Source: Paludibacteraceae bacterium
Lineage (GTDB): Bacteria; Bacteroidota; Bacteroidia; Bacteroidales; Paludibacteraceae
Assembly (NCBI GenBank): GCA_017456885.1
Contig: JAFTIM010000003.1
Span: 1-56,825, forward strand
Reading direction: 5' to 3'
DNA length: 56,825 nucleotides
The translations under genes and the position numbers were made by a program. Positions within the stretch are counted from its first letter, which is position 1, and each line of letters opens with the position of its first letter. The notes below the pieces were generated by a model, which saw nothing but the letters and a program-made list of their open reading frames with translations, was not told the origin of the DNA and made no database searches. Positions 54,613 through 56,825 of this stretch are shown one piece after another.

Positions 54613-55941
54613 ATGAAAAGATGGCTTTTCGTATTGAGTGTGCTGATTTCTTGTGGCTTGTATGCTCAAAATGATTTTTCGGCATCGGGCAATTATTATA
54701 AGGTAAGCGATGCCGAGGGTATCGAGGCTGTGTTTGTGTTCAACGGCATTTCGGCTGCAACGACCATCGCTTACAATGCATCTGACTTTTCGGAATGGCA
54801 AAAAACGGACGGAACGTTTATGTCGAATGTGGCGCAATTCTCGCCCGACGAGGGTGGCTATCGGGTGAAGACAACTTCGGGAAGCTATCACTATATTTGG
54901 GTTTTCGATTATACCAATTACCTTGTTACTATCGACGAGGTGAAAGCTGTGTGGTTCGACGAGGATAAATGCTCGTCGCTTTTGCTCGAAGTAACTTTCA
55001 GCGACAACACGAAAGAGATGAACTATCAGACCGAAACGGGCGAAAAAACCTTGCCACGCACTTTTGTGCTGACCTATACCGATGCAGAATGGACGGGTGG
55101 CGCATGGGGGAAAAAAAATGAGCGTATCGAGCAGACTTATCCTTTTACTTCGATAGCCATCGGCTCGCCGCTTTGCAATACGAGTTTCACGCTGCAAGGC
55201 GATGAGTATGCCCAATATTTCGGATTGCAATCGGAGTATCAGACCGATGTGCTGCAAGCCATTGCCGTGCAGGCCTATCCGAAAGGAAGTATTTCGCGAC
55301 GCGATTCGCAAACCGAACTCGACCAAACGGCCACAACTCCGAGTAGCGGCACCTCGAAAAATTGTAAATGCAAACAAGAGGTTTTAAGTACTCTGACCGA
55401 AATGCCTACTATTGGCGGTTCGGCGCCTTTGGTGGTCGATTTCAAAAGCAATGCAAACGAAGATGCCGCCGACTTTATCGAATGGTTTATAGCCGACGAT
55501 GCCAATCCTACGAAAAAAATCAGATATACCGACCGCGATTTCCGATACACGTTCGACAATGCAGGCAGTTACACCGTGCGACTTGTAGCTTCGAGTTCCG
55601 AATGCGAGTACTCCGATTCGATTAAAGTGACGGTTTTGGAGTCTTTCATCGATGTGCCGAATGTGTTTACTCCGAATGGCGATGGAGTGAACGATGAGTT
55701 TCGCGTGGTCTATCGCTCTTTGACCTCCTTTTCGGCTTCCGTTTACAATAGGTGGGGGCGTTTGGTGGCTCGTTGGACCGACCCTGCCAAAGGTTGGAAC
55801 GGCAAAATCAACGGTAAAATGGCAGCCCCGGGCGCCTACTATTATGTCATTCAGGCGGTGGGTGCCGACAAAGACAAGGACGGAAAAAACATCGAGTGGA
55901 AATGCAGCGGAGATATCAATCTTTTGCGAGGTAAAAAATAA
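54613..55941 (+). CDS. Secreted protein with PKD-like and T9SS type B sorting domains
   Basis: The 442-residue product has a signal peptide (to about 19, GLYAQ), an N-terminal domain I do not recognise (about 20-250; two short parts are Tyr/Trp rich), a PKD-like beta-sandwich (about 262-345; PLVVDFKSNA, YTFDNAGSYTVRLVASS) and a C-terminal T9SS type B domain (about 350-442; VPNVFTPNGDGVNDEF, YNRWGRLV, GWNGKINGK, PGAYYYVIQA). It should be exported by T9SS. It sits 16 bases after the kinase gene and 7 before the murU-like gene, an odd place for a surface protein. Confidence 0.9.
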   Translation: MKRWLFVLSVLISCGLYAQNDFSASGNYYKVSDAEGIEAVFVFNGISAATTIAYNASDFSEWQKTDGTFMSNVAQFSPDEGGYRVKTTSGSYHYIWVFDYTNYLVTIDEVKAVWFDEDKCSSLLLEVTFSDNTKEMNYQTETGEKTLPRTFVLTYTDAEWTGGAWGKKNERIEQTYPFTSIAIGSPLCNTSFTLQGDEYAQYFGLQSEYQTDVLQAIAVQAYPKGSISRRDSQTELDQTATTPSSGTSKNCKCKQEVLSTLTEMPTIGGSAPLVVDFKSNANEDAADFIEWFIADDANPTKKIRYTDRDFRYTFDNAGSYTVRLVASSSECEYSDSIKVTVLESFIDVPNVFTPNGDGVNDEFRVVYRSLTSFSASVYNRWGRLVARWTDPAKGWNGKINGKMAAPGAYYYVIQAVGADKDKDGKNIEWKCSGDINLLRGKK

Positions 55942-55948
55942 CGTGTAT

Positions 55949-56683
55949 ATGAAAGCTTTTATTTTTGCAGCAGGACTTGGCACACGCCTCAAGCCTTTGA
56001 CCGACACCATGCCGAAAGCGCTTGTGCCGGTGGCAGGCAAACCTTTGCTCGAACATCTGATTCTGAAAATGAAGCACTCGGGGTTCGACGACATTGTAAT
56101 CAATGTACACCATTTTGCCGAGCAGATTATCGATTTTTTGGCACAAAAACAAAACTTCGGTATTCGTATTCGTATTTCCGACGAAAGGCAGCAACTGCTT
56201 GATACGGGTGGCGGTATCAGGCATGCAGCTCCGCTGTTTTGCACCGACGAGCCGATACTTGTGCATAATGTCGATATTTTTTCCGATGTCGATTTGGCGT
56301 GGTTCTATCGTCAGCACTCCTCCGAGGCATTAGCTACGTTGCTGGTGAGCGAGCGGCAGTCGTCGCGCTATCTGCTTTTCGACGAACACCTTCGGATGCA
56401 GGGATGGACCAATGTGCAAACCTCCGAGGTGAAAACTCCTTACCACGACCTGAACGTGGCTGCGTGTCGGCATTTAGCATTTGCGGGGATTCACGTTGTT
56501 TCACACGATATTTTCGATTTGATGGCAGGGTGGAGCGGCGCTTTCTCCATTATCGATTTTTATCTTGCTGTGGCAAAGCAGGCAAAAATAGAGGGGGTGC
56601 TGCGGCACGATTTGCACCTGCTTGATGTGGGTAAAGCAGATGCACTATATCAGGCAGAGCGCTTTCTTGCCGAGTCGATGTGA
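55949..56683 (+). CDS. murU: MurU-like sugar-1-phosphate nucleotidyltransferase
   Basis: The 244-residue protein has the nucleotidyltransferase signature AAGLGTRLKPLTDTMPKAL (about 7-25), VINVHHFAEQI, DTGGGIRHA (about 88) and HNVDIFSDVDL (about 106), all as in the MurU/GDP-mannose pyrophosphorylase-like group. MurU makes UDP-N-acetylmuramate from muramate-1-phosphate, bypassing fosfomycin-sensitive MurA. That reading depends on the AmgK-like kinase upstream; by itself it could be another UDP- or GDP-sugar enzyme. Open frame upstream lies in the previous gene; ATG at 55949 starts the fold. Last gene of the operon in view. Confidence 0.82.
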   Translation: MKAFIFAAGLGTRLKPLTDTMPKALVPVAGKPLLEHLILKMKHSGFDDIVINVHHFAEQIIDFLAQKQNFGIRIRISDERQQLLDTGGGIRHAAPLFCTDEPILVHNVDIFSDVDLAWFYRQHSSEALATLLVSERQSSRYLLFDEHLRMQGWTNVQTSEVKTPYHDLNVAACRHLAFAGIHVVSHDIFDLMAGWSGAFSIIDFYLAVAKQAKIEGVLRHDLHLLDVGKADALYQAERFLAESM

Positions 56684-56825
56684 AAAAATAACGGCATTTC
56701 TTTTTGATGATAAAAAACTGTTCTAACTTTGCGACGATGATTTATGCCAAATACATATCTGCTGTTTTGAGGGACTTGCTTTGTGCGAACGAAGTGAGCA
56801 TCTCCACACACACACACACACACAC
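56684..56825. other. Downstream region with promoter-like box and cut-off reading frame
   Basis: After murU, TTTG (56703-56706) and TAACTTTG (56724-56731) form a promoter-like pair with a 17-base spacer. An ATG at 56737 opens a frame running into the CA run at the window edge; with only 29 codons nothing can be said of its product, and it begins just 6 bases after the -7 box, so it may not be the real start. Confidence 0.35.
56805..56825 (+). repeat. CA dinucleotide run at the window edge
   Basis: Twenty-one bases of alternating C and A, cut by the window end, so its full length is unknown. A run this long is unusual for bacterial coding DNA and may mark an assembly end or a slippage-prone tract. 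Confidence 0.9.

Overview
The window looks like a chromosomal segment of an anaerobic member of the order Bacteroidales (phylum Bacteroidota). Grounds: the gene order lysS-gpsA-pgi; promoters of the Bacteroidota type (TTTG, about 20 bp, TAnnTTTG) in place of E. coli-like boxes; no consistent Shine-Dalgarno sequences; a class III (oxygen-sensitive) ribonucleotide reductase; and secreted proteins with C-terminal sorting domains of the type IX secretion system (T9SS). T9SS cargo argues against Bacteroides itself and for a Porphyromonas/Tannerella/Paludibacter-like lineage, but the genus cannot be settled from the sequence.

Layout. 0.2-3.5 kb: a small T9SS-type protein and a CotH-domain surface protein. 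3.6-10.5 kb: pgk, then lysS-gpsA-pgi and an OmpA-family protein. 10.6-12.2 kb (minus): a coupled trio ending in coaD and nadD. 12.3-13.2 kb: a lipoprotein. 13.6-18.0 kb (minus): thrA, a DUF4827-like lipoprotein and glmM. 18.2-20.0 kb: tRNA-Arg, ddh and a HAD phosphatase. 20.0-25.3 kb (plus): a sulfatase lipoprotein, a GH110-like galactosidase lipoprotein, a YgjP-like metalloprotease and dgt. 25.4-29.0 kb (minus): a BASS-type symporter, an acyltransferase and a BamA-like barrel joined by 4-bp overlaps. 29.4-32.4 kb: a cobalamin riboswitch in front of nrdD-nrdG. 32.5-35.8 kb (minus): a membrane AraC regulator and an outer-membrane receptor broken at an A8 tract. 35.8-38.5 kb: parC. 38.7-46.1 kb: a 2476-residue secreted repeat protein. 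46.3-46.5 kb: tRNA-Pro and tRNA-His. 46.8-48.3 kb: eroded remnants of an efflux adaptor and a LytTR regulator. 48.4-56.7 kb (plus): a nucleoside-gate membrane protein, then yicC, an AddB-like nuclease, an AmgK-like sugar kinase fused to a RapZ C-terminal domain, a T9SS type B protein and a MurU-like nucleotidyltransferase. The window ends inside a CA dinucleotide run.

How the genes fit together. Several serve the cell wall: thrA and ddh feed meso-diaminopimelate and lysine synthesis, glmM makes glucosamine-1-phosphate, and the AmgK-like/MurU-like pair would return recovered N-acetylmuramate to UDP-N-acetylmuramate. The most striking point is that the kinase of that salvage pair carries the domain that senses glucosamine-6-phosphate in E. 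coli RapZ, in one operon with the endoribonuclease YicC. A second regulatory theme is vitamin B12: the riboswitch should turn off the B12-independent reductase NrdDG when cobalamin is present, implying a B12-dependent reductase elsewhere. The surface theme comprises T9SS cargo, an adhesin-like 2 x 11 repeat protein, a putatively phase-variable receptor and a sulfatase/GH110 pair for sulfated or alpha-galactosylated glycans.
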